DNA of 64,000 nucleotides from Rubrivivax sp. (GTDB lineage: Bacteria; Pseudomonadota; Gammaproteobacteria; Burkholderiales; Burkholderiaceae_C): assembly GCA_030681795.1 (NCBI GenBank), contig JAUXRG010000098.1:62001-126000 (forward strand). Reading direction: 5' to 3'. This document shows, piece after piece, positions 28,060 through 39,218 of this stretch; positions within the stretch are counted from its first letter, which is position 1, and each line of letters begins with the position of its first letter. Made by a program: the position numbers and the translations under genes. Under the pieces are notes generated by a model. It was not told the DNA's origin, did not search any database, and was given only the letters and a program-made list of their open reading frames with translations.

Positions 28060-29462
28060 GCGGCCTGCCGCAAGCCGCGCCGCGCCACGTCACCCTGGCT
28101 GACAGCGCGCGGCGCATCGCGCCCCTGGCCTGGCCGGTATTCGTGGGCCAGATCGCGGTGCTGGCCTTCGCCACCATCGACACCGTGCTGGTGGGGCGGG
28201 CCTCGGCCACCGACCTGGCGGCCCTGGCGGTGGGCAGCGCGGCCTATATCACCATCTTCATCGGCCTGATGGGCGTGGTGCTGGCGGTCTCGCCCATCGT
28301 CGGGCAGCTCTACGGCGCCGGCCGGCTGGAAGAAGCCGGTCGGCAGGTCCACCAGGCGCTGTGGGTGGCGCTGGGGCTGGCGCTCCTGGGCAGCACGCTG
28401 CTGGCCTTCCCGCAACCCTTCCTGGCCCTCTCGCGCGTCGGGCCCGAGGTGGCGGCCAAGGTGCGCGGCTACCTGCTGGCGCTGGCCTTCTCGCTGCCGG
28501 CCTCGCTGCTGTTCACCATCTACCGCGGCTTCAACACTGCCGTGTCAAGGCCCAAGGCGGTGATGGCGCTGCAGCTCGGCGGGCTGGCGCTGAAGGTGCC
28601 GCTCTCGGCCGCACTGGTCTTCGGCGTGCCGGCGCTGGGCGTGCCCGCCCTGGGCGTGGTGGGTTGCGGCATCGCCACCTGCGTGGCCATGTGGTCGCAG
28701 ACGCTGGTGGCCGCCGCGGTGATGCGGCGCGACCCCTTCTACGCACGCTTTCGCCTCGGCGGGCGCAGGCTGGACCGGCCCGACGCGGCTTCGCTGCGCC
28801 GGTTCATGCGCCTGGGGCTGCCCATGGGCGCGGCGATCCTGGTCGAGGTCTCGGGTTTTGCGTCGATGGCCTTCTTCATCGCCCGGCTGGGCACCACGCC
28901 GGTGGCCGGCCACCAGCTCGCCGCCAATCTCGTTTCGCTGCTCTTCATGATCCCGCTGGCGCTGGGCAATGCCACGGGCGCGCTGGTGGCGCAGCGCATA
29001 GGCGCGGGCGACGCGCACGACGCCCACCGGCTGGGCCGGCACGGGCTGGTGATGGGCTGCGCGCTGGCGGCGGGCGTGGGTGCGGCCGTGTTCCTGGGCC
29101 GCGAACCCATGCTGGGCCTGTACACGCGCGACGCCGCCGTGGTGGCCGCCGCCCTGCCCCTGGTGGCCTGGGTGGCGGTGTTCCATGTGGCCGACGCCGC
29201 GCAGACCATCGCGGCCTTCGTGCTGCGCGCCTACAAGATCGCCACCGTGCCCGTGCTCATCTACGTCATGGCGCTGTGGGGCGTGGGGCTGGGCGGCGGC
29301 TACCTGCTGGCCTTCGACCTGCCGGGCTTCGTTCCGCAGGCACTGCAGGGTGCGCCGGGCTTCTGGATCGCTTCCACCGCCGGCCTGGCCGTGGCGGGTG
29401 CGGCGCTCAGCGGCTTCATGGTCTGGGTGCTGCGCCACCAGGGCCGCCGCGTGGGCGGCTGA
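28056..29462 (+). CDS. MATE-family multidrug/metabolite exporter
   Basis: A 468-residue membrane protein with about 12 hydrophobic segments in two repeats, the MATE fold used for cation-coupled export. Family marks include PVFVGQ in helix 1, LMGVVLAVSPIVGQLYGAG and the repeat IPLALGNATGALVAQRIGAG. The start is taken as TTG at 28056, which overlaps the upstream stop as TTGA; no ATG or GTG is available before the first helix. This makes expression dependent on translation of the DUF3717 gene. The substrate is unknown. It converges on the kinase gene. Confidence 0.88.
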   Translation: MSGLPQAAPRHVTLADSARRIAPLAWPVFVGQIAVLAFATIDTVLVGRASATDLAALAVGSAAYITIFIGLMGVVLAVSPIVGQLYGAGRLEEAGRQVHQALWVALGLALLGSTLLAFPQPFLALSRVGPEVAAKVRGYLLALAFSLPASLLFTIYRGFNTAVSRPKAVMALQLGGLALKVPLSAALVFGVPALGVPALGVVGCGIATCVAMWSQTLVAAAVMRRDPFYARFRLGGRRLDRPDAASLRRFMRLGLPMGAAILVEVSGFASMAFFIARLGTTPVAGHQLAANLVSLLFMIPLALGNATGALVAQRIGAGDAHDAHRLGRHGLVMGCALAAGVGAAVFLGREPMLGLYTRDAAVVAAALPLVAWVAVFHVADAAQTIAAFVLRAYKIATVPVLIYVMALWGVGLGGGYLLAFDLPGFVPQALQGAPGFWIASTAGLAVAGAALSGFMVWVLRHQGRRVGG

Positions 29463-29474
29463 GCCGGCGGGAAC

Positions 29475-30812
29475 TCAGGCTCTGGCGCCCGCCGCTTCGT
29501 GCACCGGCAACTGCAGCACGAAGCAGCTGCCGCCGCCCGCGCGCGGCTCGCAGCGCACGCTGCCGCCGTGGCGCTGCGCGATCTGGCGCACCAGCGACAG
29601 GCCCAGGCCGACGCCGCCTTCGCGCTCGGCATGGCCGGGCAGGCGGAAAAAGGCTTCGAAGATGCGCTCGCGCCAGGCCTCGGGCACGCCGGGGCCGCGG
29701 TCGCAGACCCGCAGCTCGACATGGCCGGGGCCGCCGGCCACCGTGGCCTCGACCTCGTCGCCGCCGTAGCGGCGGGCGTTCTCCAGCAGGTTGCGCACGG
29801 CGCGGCGCAGCAGCCTCTCGTCGCCGGTCACGCGCGCGTCGTCGCCCTGCGCCGTGGCGCCCACGCGCGAGGCTTCCTCGGCCGCCACGGCCAGCAGATC
29901 CACGGATTCCTTGTGGTCCAGCGCTGCGGCCGCATCCAGCCGGCTGGCGAGCAGCACTTCCTCGACCAGCGCGTCGAGCTCGGCCACGTCGGTATCGATC
30001 TCCTTGCGCAGCGCGGCGCGCTGTGCCGGCGGCGCGTCTTCCATCATCGTCACCGCCATCTTCAGCCTGGAGAGCGGCGAGCGCAGCTCGTGGCTGGCGT
30101 TGGCCAGCAGGCTCTGGTGCGAGCGCAGCAGCGCCTCGATGCGCCCCGCGGCGCGGTTGAAGCTGGCACCCAGGGCCGCGACCTCGTCGCGCCCGTCTTC
30201 GGCCACGCGCTGGTGCAGGGCGCCGGCACCGAAGGCCTCGACCCCTTGCTTGAGCGCCTCGAGCCGGCGCGTCAGGCGCCGCACCACGGGCCAGGCCCCG
30301 GCGGCCACGGCCATGAAGAGCACCACCAGCAGCAGCACCAGTCCCAGGCCGTCGGGCCAGGCCTGCGGGCCCATCCACATCGGGCGCAGGTCGGCGTGCC
30401 GCGCCCCCATCATCGGCCGCGCCTGGTTCTGGCGCGCCACCCACAAGGTGCGGCCGTCGTCGAAGCGGATGGACCGCAAGCGCGGCGCCATGGCAGGGGT
30501 ATCGAATTCGCGGCGGGTGTAGGAGTCGGACGCGCCCAGGCGCTGCCCTGCCGCGTCGTCCAGCGCCATCGGCAGGCGCAGGCGCTGCGACCACTCGCGC
30601 AGCACCTCGATCTGCTGGGCCGCCGGCGCCGTGGCCGGCGGCATCGCACGCTCGACCATTTCACCCCAGGACTCCAAGCGCTCGCGCACGGCGTTCTCGG
30701 CCTGCACGCGCTGCTCTTCGAGGTGCCGCTGCACCAGCCAGCCCGAGACCCCCGCGAAGAGCGCCAGGGCCACCACCACGGTGAGGTAGATGCGCAGGTA
30801 CAGCGAACGCAT
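29475..30812 (-). CDS. OmpR-class sensor histidine kinase
   Basis: The 445-residue kinase has a membrane helix at about 6-26, a periplasmic sensor of about 125 residues, a second helix near 155-175, HAMP, a HisKA domain with H241 (NASHELRSPLSRL) and an ATPase domain with RNLLENARR, DRGPGVP and GVGLGLSLV. It resembles CpxA/RstB-type envelope sensors. The periplasmic part contains a Met/Arg-rich patch (ARPMMGARHADLRPMWMG). It lies six bases after its response regulator. With the Spy-like gene upstream, it likely senses envelope or metal stress. Confidence 0.93.
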   Translation of the reverse strand: MRSLYLRIYLTVVVALALFAGVSGWLVQRHLEEQRVQAENAVRERLESWGEMVERAMPPATAPAAQQIEVLREWSQRLRLPMALDDAAGQRLGASDSYTRREFDTPAMAPRLRSIRFDDGRTLWVARQNQARPMMGARHADLRPMWMGPQAWPDGLGLVLLLVVLFMAVAAGAWPVVRRLTRRLEALKQGVEAFGAGALHQRVAEDGRDEVAALGASFNRAAGRIEALLRSHQSLLANASHELRSPLSRLKMAVTMMEDAPPAQRAALRKEIDTDVAELDALVEEVLLASRLDAAAALDHKESVDLLAVAAEEASRVGATAQGDDARVTGDERLLRRAVRNLLENARRYGGDEVEATVAGGPGHVELRVCDRGPGVPEAWRERIFEAFFRLPGHAEREGGVGLGLSLVRQIAQRHGGSVRCEPRAGGGSCFVLQLPVHEAAGARA

Positions 30813-30818
30813 GTCTGG

Positions 30819-31523
30819 TCAGTCGGCGTCCTGCTTGCGCGCGAACACATAGCCCGTGCCACGCACGGTGAGCACGCGCCTGGGGACTTTGGGGTCGTCC
30901 TCGATCACCGCGCGGATGCGTGAGATGTGCACGTCGATGCTGCGGTCGAAGGCCTCCAGCGGGTGGCCCTTGAGCGAATCCATGATCTGGTCGCGCGAGA
31001 GCACGCGGCCCGGGCTTTGCGCCAGCACGGTGAGCAGTTCGAACTGGTGGCTCGTGAGGTCGCAGGCCTGGCCGTCGAGGCGGGCCTGGCGCGCGCCGAG
31101 GTCGATTTCCAGGCGCCCGAAGACGAGCAGGCTGTCATCGCCGCTGTCCGGCGCGGCGCGGCGCAGCAAGGCCTTGACGCGCGCCAGCAGCTCGCGCGGC
31201 TCGAAGGGCTTGGGCAGGTAGTCGTCGGCGCCGATCTCCAGCCCCACGATGCGGTCCAGCGGCTCGCCGCGCGCGGTGAGCATGAGCAGCGGCAGGCGCC
31301 GCGTGCGCGCCTGGCTGCGCAGCTCGCGCGTGAAGTCCAACCCGTCGCCGTCGGGCAGCATCAGGTCGAGCAGCAAGGCGTCGAAGGCACCATGGTGGAG
31401 CCGCTCGCGCCCGGCGGCCAGCGAGCCGGCGGTCTCGACCTCGAAGCCGTTCTGGCGCAGGTAACCGCTCACCATGTCGGTGAGTCGCAGGTCGTCGTCG
31501 ATCAGCAGCAGGCGGCTTGACAC
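30819..31523 (-). CDS. OmpR-family response regulator
   Basis: A 234-residue regulator with receiver acid residues D9-D11, phospho-acceptor D53 (LLLDLMLPDG), K105 (YLPKPFEP) and a winged-helix output domain ending in RGTGYVFA. It resembles CpxR/RstA. It is the first gene after the Spy-like gene and a hairpin, and is followed by its kinase. A direct repeat of CACTCGAT lies 23-40 bases upstream of the start and may be its own binding site. Confidence 0.94.
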   Translation of the reverse strand: MSSRLLLIDDDLRLTDMVSGYLRQNGFEVETAGSLAAGRERLHHGAFDALLLDLMLPDGDGLDFTRELRSQARTRRLPLLMLTARGEPLDRIVGLEIGADDYLPKPFEPRELLARVKALLRRAAPDSGDDSLLVFGRLEIDLGARQARLDGQACDLTSHQFELLTVLAQSPGRVLSRDQIMDSLKGHPLEAFDRSIDVHISRIRAVIEDDPKVPRRVLTVRGTGYVFARKQDAD

Positions 31524-31545
31524 TCGGCGGGCCCTATCTCAATGA

Positions 31546-31563
31546 CACTCGATCGCACTCGAT
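31546..31563 (-). promoter_or_regulatory. Direct repeat CACTCGAT, possible OmpR-type binding site
   Basis: Two copies of CACTCGAT are spaced 10 bases start to start, one helical turn, which is how OmpR-family regulators bind in tandem. They sit just before the response regulator gene. The link is positional only. Confidence 0.4.
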
Positions 31564-31565
31564 GA

Positions 31566-31599
31566 CGCAAAGACGCCCCGGCGCGGGGGCACCGGGGCG
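31566..31599 (-). terminator. Terminator/attenuator after the Spy-like gene
   Basis: On the minus strand CGCCCCGG pairs with CCGGGGCG around a 10-base loop and is followed by TCTTTGCG. It lies between the Spy-like gene and the response regulator, so it may separate the two or reduce read-through. Confidence 0.55.
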
Positions 31600-31645
31600 A
31601 ACAAGGCCCGACCACCGGGCCCTGCGGGAGCAGGATACCGCCGCT

Positions 31646-32212
31646 TCAGCGCGCCGGCTTGACCAGCGCCTCGCGCTCGGCGCGGTGACGCGCCATCATG
31701 CCGCTTCGCTGCGCCATGCGATCGGCCATGATCTTGCGCTGCTCGGGGGTGAGCACACGGCTGACTTCGAGCATGGCCTGCAGCATGCGCTTGCTGGCCT
31801 GGTCGTGCTGGGCCAGCATCTGCAGGCGCAAGGCCTCGGCCGCGTTGGCGTCCACCGTCGGTTGCGTGAACAGGGCCCGTGCCTGATCGCGCAATTTGAT
31901 CCCGGCGTCGCGCTGGGCGCTCATTTCGGTGCGTGCGGTGAGCATGATCTGCTGGATCTGGGCGCGCTGTTCGGCCGTGGCCTTCACGGCGACCAGCATG
32001 CGTTCGCTGGCCATCGCGCCACCCATCTCCATGCCCGCGCCCATGCCGTGGCCCATGCCCGAGCCGGCGCGGCCCATGGCGCCCGGGCCGCCCATGCCGC
32101 CGTACGGTTGGGCTTGGACGGTTTGCACGAAGCCGGCGGCCAGGGCCAGCGTGAGGGTGGCGGTCAACAGGCGAAGCGGGTGTTGCGTGAGTTTCAGTGC
32201 CGAGACTTGCAT
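31646..32212 (-). CDS. Spy/CpxP-like periplasmic protein with Met/Gly-rich N-terminus
   Basis: The 188-residue precursor has a signal peptide (about 34 residues, ending TVQA). A 35-residue stretch rich in glycine and methionine (with PYGGMGGPGAMG and GMGHGMGAGMEMGG) follows, and then an all-helical LTxxQ domain (LTPEQRKIMADRM). Spy and CpxP are chaperones or inhibitors of envelope stress kinases; the Met/His motifs suggest a metal, perhaps Cu(I). GGAG precedes the start by six bases. It is upstream of the regulator-kinase pair on the same strand, so it is probably both target and modulator of that system. Confidence 0.85.
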   Translation of the reverse strand: MQVSALKLTQHPLRLLTATLTLALAAGFVQTVQAQPYGGMGGPGAMGRAGSGMGHGMGAGMEMGGAMASERMLVAVKATAEQRAQIQQIMLTARTEMSAQRDAGIKLRDQARALFTQPTVDANAAEALRLQMLAQHDQASKRMLQAMLEVSRVLTPEQRKIMADRMAQRSGMMARHRAEREALVKPAR

Positions 32213-32326
32213 GACATCTCCAGGGGTGGGGTTCAACATGGAAGCGATGGTGCGCGGCGGCGGTATCTGCGCTGTGCGCGGCCGGTAAAGTTCTGTGTCA
32301 TCGCCCGAGCCCGCGTCGGGGCGCTC

Positions 32327-33238
32327 TCAGCCCGGCGCCGGATCCACCCGCACCAGGCGCCGCTGCAGCGTGAAGTCGCCGTGCGCGCTGCGCAGGTCCA
32401 GCCGCAGCAGCACGCCGCTGCGGCGGTCGATCACGATGGCCCCGTCCACCCGCGTGTAGCCCTCGCCGCTCTGCGCGTCGCCGAAGAGCTCCACCACCGC
32501 GACGTCGAAGCGCCGCCCGGCCACCGTCTGCGGGCCCACCGCCACCACCTGGCCCCGCATGCGGGCGCGGGCCAGGGGGTCGCCGACGATGACCATGTCT
32601 CCCCCCGTCACGGCACCCAGGGCAAGGTCGGCGCGCAGCAGATGCGGCCACTGCAGCGCGCCTTCCGGCGCGCTCAGGATGTTGCCCGAGCGGTCCTGTC
32701 GCCAGGTCCCGCGTGGCGCCGTCTGGGCCAGGTATTCAATCTCGCCGCGCCGAAGTGCCGTCAGGCGCAGGATCCATTCGGTGGCCGGCCCCTTGAGCGC
32801 CGTGCGGTCCTCGTAGACCAGTTGCTCACCCACGGCCACTGGCAGTGCCGCAGCGCGCGCAGGCGGCAGGTCTGCCGACGGCGGTGGGCAATTCTTCATG
32901 CCCGCCGCGGCCCGGAGCGCGTCGTAGCGTCCCTTCAGGCGAGCCAACTCGGCCGCCTCGGGGCCGTCGCTGCGCATGGCCAGGATCGCCGGCCAGAACA
33001 CCGTGAGGCCCACGCCCAGCGCCAGGATGTTGTTGCCCGCACGCTCGTCGACGGTCCAGGCGACATCGGCGGCGCGCTGCTGCACGCTGTCGGTCTCGTC
33101 GTCGACATGCTCGCAGGTCCAGGCCGAGAACTCCGCCGGATTGGCCGGCAGCGGCGCCACGTCGACGGCACGCGTGGCACAACCCGCCAGGGTCAGGGCC
33201 AGGGCGCAGCCGGCAAGGGTCGAGGCGCTTGGGGTCAT
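32327..33238 (-). CDS. Putative lipoprotein of unknown function
   Basis: A 303-residue protein with a lipoprotein signal and lipobox LAGC ending at C20. A hydrophobic segment NNILALGVGLTVFWPAILAM lies near residue 70-90. The rest is a mixed alpha/beta region without a motif I know. The N-terminal part, through the hydrophobic segment, resembles small YgdI-like metal-dependent lipoproteins only in layout. Its start overlaps the stop of the SRAP gene as ATGA, so it is translationally coupled to a DNA-repair gene, an odd pairing with no known reason. Confidence 0.7.
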   Translation of the reverse strand: MTPSASTLAGCALALTLAGCATRAVDVAPLPANPAEFSAWTCEHVDDETDSVQQRAADVAWTVDERAGNNILALGVGLTVFWPAILAMRSDGPEAAELARLKGRYDALRAAAGMKNCPPPSADLPPARAAALPVAVGEQLVYEDRTALKGPATEWILRLTALRRGEIEYLAQTAPRGTWRQDRSGNILSAPEGALQWPHLLRADLALGAVTGGDMVIVGDPLARARMRGQVVAVGPQTVAGRRFDVAVVELFGDAQSGEGYTRVDGAIVIDRRSGVLLRLDLRSAHGDFTLQRRLVRVDPAPG

Positions 33239-33918
33239 GGGAGAACGGATTGTGCCCCCTGGCCCGCGGCCGGCTGGGCGCTGAAGGTCCCGGGCGGCGC
33301 AAGCCGCACCAGCGAGCGCGCCTGCTCCAGGGTGCCGAACAGCCAGGCGTCGGTGTCCTGCCGCTCGATGGGCACCACCGAGCGCTTGTCCTGCATCTCG
33401 GGCGGCCGCTGGGGGTCGGGCCTGTGCATGCGCCGCATCAGGGGGTGGGTATCGGCGTTGAGGGTCAGCAGGGTATAGCTCTCCACCATTTCGCCGCTGG
33501 CCTTGTCGGTCCAGAGGTTCCACAGGCCCGCCAGCCCCCAGGGGGCGCCATCCGAGCGGCGGAAGATCCACGGCTCATGCCGCCCGGTTTCCCAGTTCGG
33601 TTCGAAGAACGCGAGCGCCGGGATGATGCAGCGCTGCCCGCGCGCCCAGGGCAGCTTGTACGAGGCCTTCTCGCTGAGCTCTTCGGCGCGCGCATTGCAG
33701 GTCGGGTACCTGAGCTTGCGCTCCTTGGCGAACCAGGGGATCAGCGACCACTGGCCGATGACGAGTTCGCGCGGGGGGTCAACGCTGTCGCGCGCGGCGC
33801 GTATGAACGGCCCCGGGTAGTTCGGGAAGACCTCAGCGCCGCGCCAGGGCGTGCGTGCCCCCACATGCCAGTGGCGCTCGATGTCTGCGGTCGCAGGCGA
33901 GATGTAGCGGGTGCACAT
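33235..33918 (-). CDS. SRAP-family abasic-site protein (YedK/HMCES)
   Basis: The 227-residue protein starts MCTRY; after removal of Met1, C2 forms a thiazolidine crosslink with abasic sites in single-stranded DNA. The family motifs NARAE (residue about 77), the glutamate in CIIPALAFFEPN and the histidine in the DTHPLMRRMH segment are all present. It shields abasic sites during replication. It lies 40 bases after aroD and is coupled to the lipoprotein gene. Confidence 0.95.
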   Translation of the reverse strand: MCTRYISPATADIERHWHVGARTPWRGAEVFPNYPGPFIRAARDSVDPPRELVIGQWSLIPWFAKERKLRYPTCNARAEELSEKASYKLPWARGQRCIIPALAFFEPNWETGRHEPWIFRRSDGAPWGLAGLWNLWTDKASGEMVESYTLLTLNADTHPLMRRMHRPDPQRPPEMQDKRSVVPIERQDTDAWLFGTLEQARSLVRLAPPGTFSAQPAAGQGAQSVLP

Positions 33919-33958
33919 GCCTTCAATGTAGCGGGACTGCCGCGGCCCGCAAGCGTCC

Positions 33959-34735
33959 TCAGCGCGCGGCCTGGCGAACCGTCGCGAGCACGGCGCGCAA
34001 GTCCTCGACGGCCAGCTGCCCCGGCGCGGACCCGCTCTTGCCGACGGCAAACGTCGCCGCCGAACCGAACTGCCAGCCCATGATCCGGGACACCGCGCCC
34101 AGGCCACCCATCGAAATGCCGATCAGCGGGATGCCCAGGGTCTGGCTGGCCTTGCAAGTGGCGCCCAGCAGCGTCAACACATCCTGCGGGGCCTCGGGCA
34201 TGACGGCGACCTTCGCGATGTCCGCGCCCAGCCTTTCGGCCTCGGCGAAGGTGCCAAGGAGCGTGTCGAAATCCGGCGTGGACTGGAAGTTGTGGTACGA
34301 GAGGATCATGCCGACGCCGCACCGGGCCGACACGGCCCGCAGATGCGCCAGCTGCTCCCGCGCGTTGGACAGTTCGTAGTCGATGAAGTCCACGCAACCC
34401 GCCTCGCACAGGCGGGCATACAGCGCCACCACGTCGGGCTCGGCAAGCGCAATCGCCTGGCCCCCTTCGCGGGTGTGGCGGCGGGTCAGCAGGAGCGGGA
34501 GATGGCGCGCCGCACGCTTGATCTCGCGCGCCATGTCGACCATCAACGCGGTGTCGGCGATGCCTTCGAAACCGTCGATCCGCCACTCCAGCAGATCGGG
34601 CTGCTTGGGCACGATGGCCGCCAGCTCGGCCCTCACTTCGGCCACCGTCCGGCCGACCAGCGGCACGATGATCGATGGGAACGCGCCCGTGCCTATGGGC
34701 TGGCCGTGGAGTTCAATCCGCCTGGGTTGCACCAT
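33959..34735 (-). CDS. aroD: Type I 3-dehydroquinate dehydratase
   Basis: A 258-residue class I enzyme that forms a Schiff base; the lysine is K175 (IAKVAVMP) and the catalytic histidine H148 (SYHNF), with the substrate-binding E-R pair in LLEWRID. It converts 3-dehydroquinate to 3-dehydroshikimate. Most betaproteobacteria use the unrelated type II enzyme AroQ for the shikimate route, so this may be an accessory catabolic or redundant copy; no other aro or qui gene is nearby. It follows the tRNA-Ser gene by 49 bases. Confidence 0.93.
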   Translation of the reverse strand: MVQPRRIELHGQPIGTGAFPSIIVPLVGRTVAEVRAELAAIVPKQPDLLEWRIDGFEGIADTALMVDMAREIKRAARHLPLLLTRRHTREGGQAIALAEPDVVALYARLCEAGCVDFIDYELSNAREQLAHLRAVSARCGVGMILSYHNFQSTPDFDTLLGTFAEAERLGADIAKVAVMPEAPQDVLTLLGATCKASQTLGIPLIGISMGGLGAVSRIMGWQFGSAATFAVGKSGSAPGQLAVEDLRAVLATVRQAAR

Positions 34736-34784
34736 GCACCGGGCACCTGCTGTGGGTTGCGCGCGTTCGGACCCAGGGCGCGGC

Positions 34785-34875
34785 TGGCGGAAAGGGAGGG
34801 ATTCGAACCCTCGGTACTACGAAGTAGTACACCGGATTTCGAGTCCGGCGCATTCGACCACTCTGCCACCTTTCC
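34785..34875 (-). tRNA. tRNA-Ser (anticodon CGA)
   Basis: A 91-base tRNA on the minus strand including encoded CCA, with discriminator G73. The anticodon loop CTCGAAA gives CGA, reading UCG. The long variable arm (GTACTAC-TTCG-GTAGTAC) is the serine hallmark. It is 55 bases downstream of serS on the same strand. Confidence 0.97.
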
Positions 34876-34930
34876 GGGGTGCTTCGCCGCCTGTGATCCG
34901 GCCTCGGGCGAAGGGAGAAATTCTAGCCGA

Positions 34931-37421
<2,491 letters not shown>

Positions 37422-37422
37422 T

Positions 37423-37866
37423 TCACAGCACCCCCAACAGCTTGACTTCAAAGCGCACCGCCTGGCCGGCCAACGGGTGGTTGAAGTCGAAGAGCAGCCA
37501 GTCGGGGCCGAGCTCGCGCACCACGCCGGCGTAGCTGCCCTGGCCGTCGGGCGTGGGAAACCGGACCACATCGCCCAGCCCGTATGGCGCATCGGGCTCG
37601 CCCAACTCGTGCAGCAGCGTGAGCTTCACGCGCTGCATCAGCGCCGGGTTGCGCTCGCCGAAGGCCACCCCGCGCGCCAGATCGAAAGCCTCGTGCGCCC
37701 CCTCGGGCAGGCCGACCAGGTGCTGCTCGATGGCCGGCGCGAGCTGGCCCGTGCCCAGCGACAGCGTGGCCGGCTTGTCGTCGAAGGTATTGATCACATC
37801 CGCGCCGTCGGGGCCGGCGAGGCGGTAATGCAGGGTCAGGAAGGAACCAGGCTGGACGAGGTTCAC
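37423..37866 (-). CDS. FKBP-type peptidyl-prolyl isomerase (SlpA/FkpB-like)
   Basis: A 147-residue FKBP with an inserted flap, like SlpA (FkpB) of E. coli, which is also encoded directly upstream of ispH there. Marks are [24 protein letters not shown] in part (V-I-N-T-F-D-D) and the closing [15 protein letters not shown]. It probably helps proteins fold in the cytoplasm. It is divergent from radC by 51 bases and leads the ispH unit. Confidence 0.92.
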   Translation of the reverse strand: MNLVQPGSFLTLHYRLAGPDGADVINTFDDKPATLSLGTGQLAPAIEQHLVGLPEGAHEAFDLARGVAFGERNPALMQRVKLTLLHELGEPDAPYGLGDVVRFPTPDGQGSYAGVVRELGPDWLLFDFNHPLAGQAVRFEVKLLGVL

Positions 37867-37917
37867 GCGGGCCTTTTCAGCGTCGAATAGACTGCCACCG
37901 ATTCTACCGGGGACCCC

Positions 37918-38586
37918 ATGAAAGACCTGCCCGCCGACCAGCGACCCCGCGAGAAGCTGCTGGCGCGCGGCGCGGCGGCGCTGGCCGACGCGGAGCTGCT
38001 GGCGCTACTGCTGCGCACCGGCTACCGTGGCTTCGGGGTGGCCGCGCTCGCCCAGCAGGTGCTGCAGGAGTGCGGCGGCTTCGCCGGGCTGCTCCAGGCC
38101 GCGCCCGAGAAGCTCGCCGGCATCAAGGGCCTGGGCCCGGCCAAGCGCAGCGAGCTGCTGGCCGTGGTGGAAATGGCCCGCCGGGCATTGGCGCAGCAGA
38201 TGCAGGCCGCGCCGGTGTTCGACGCACCGGGCCGCGTGAAGGACTATCTGGCCCTGCAGCTTGCCGGCCGCTCGCAGGAGGTCTTCGCCGTGCTCTTCCT
38301 CGACGGCCAGCACCGGCTGCTGCGGCTGGAGGAGATGTTCCACGGCACGCTGACGCAGACCTCGGTCTACCCGCGCGAGGTCGTTCGCCGCGCCCTGGCG
38401 CTGAATGCCGGCGCCGTGGTGCTGGCGCACAACCACCCTTCGGGCGTGGCCGAACCCTCGCGCGCCGACGAGTTCCTGACGCAGACGCTCAAGGCGGCGT
38501 TGCAGCTGGTGGACGTGCGCGTGCTCGACCACATCGTCGTCGGCCAGGGCCAGGCGGTGTCGATGGCCGAACGCGGGCTGCTTTGA
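37918..38586 (+). CDS. radC: RadC/JAB-domain protein
   Basis: The 222-residue protein has an N-terminal helix-hairpin-helix part ([14 protein letters not shown]) and a JAMM metal site H-N-H-P-S-G with the downstream aspartate ([14 protein letters not shown]). Its true role is unclear despite the name; a metalloprotease-like or DNA-related function has been proposed for the family. It overlaps the Smr gene as TGATG. Confidence 0.94.
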   Translation: MKDLPADQRPREKLLARGAAALADAELLALLLRTGYRGFGVAALAQQVLQECGGFAGLLQAAPEKLAGIKGLGPAKRSELLAVVEMARRALAQQMQAAPVFDAPGRVKDYLALQLAGRSQEVFAVLFLDGQHRLLRLEEMFHGTLTQTSVYPREVVRRALALNAGAVVLAHNHPSGVAEPSRADEFLTQTLKAALQLVDVRVLDHIVVGQGQAVSMAERGLL

Positions 38587-39218
38587 TGAAGGTGCGGGCG
38601 CTGGCCGAACTGGCCCACCTGCGCGAAACACTCCAGCGCCACGAGCGTGAAGCGGCCGAGCGCGCTGCGCAGGCCGCCGCCGCCCACGCCGCGGCCGAAG
38701 GGCAGCGGCGCCTGTTTTCCGACAGCGTGGGCCCGGTGCGCGCGCTGGCGCCCGACGGCCGCGCGCCACCCTGCGGCTTGCGTCCGGCCCCTGAGCCGCG
38801 GCAACGCCAGCTCGACGAGAAGGCCGCGCTGGCGCAGACCCTGTCCGACGAGGTGGACATCGAGACCCTGCTGCTCACCGACGATGGCCTGAGCTTTCGC
38901 CGCTCCGGCGTCGGGCCCGACGTGGTGACTCGCTTGCGCCGCGGGCATTGGGCGATCCAGGCCGAGATCGATCTGCACGGGCTGCGCCGCGAAGAGGCAC
39001 GCGACGCGCTCGCGGGCTTCGTGCGCGAAGCCGCCCAACGCAGCCACCGCTGCGTGCGCGTGGTGCACGGCAAGGGCCACGGCTCGCCGGGGCGCCAGCC
39101 GGTGCTCAAGGCCAAGGTGCAGCGCTGGCTGGGGCAGAGCGACGCGGTGATCGCCTTCACCCAGGCCAGCGGACCGCAGGGCGGCGCAGGCGCCTTGCTG
39201 GTGCTACTGCGGGGCTGA
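38586..39218 (+). CDS. Smr-domain protein
   Basis: A 210-residue protein with a charged, alanine-rich helical N-terminus and a C-terminal Smr domain (EIDLHGLRREEA, VRVVHGKGHGS). Free-standing Smr proteins of this type (YdaL/SmrA/SmrB-like) are nucleases; SmrB cuts mRNA between collided ribosomes. Its H-G-x-G-H-G motif is intact. It is coupled to radC, and its last 15 bases overlap the 3' end of the MinD-like gene on the other strand. Confidence 0.9.
   Translation: MKVRALAELAHLRETLQRHEREAAERAAQAAAAHAAAEGQRRLFSDSVGPVRALAPDGRAPPCGLRPAPEPRQRQLDEKAALAQTLSDEVDIETLLLTDDGLSFRRSGVGPDVVTRLRRGHWAIQAEIDLHGLRREEARDALAGFVREAAQRSHRCVRVVHGKGHGSPGRQPVLKAKVQRWLGQSDAVIAFTQASGPQGGAGALLVLLRG

Noticed and set aside
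31543-31563. CRISPR-like or satellite repeat (CACTCGAT twice)
   Set aside because: Only two short copies spaced one helical turn; better read as a regulator site.
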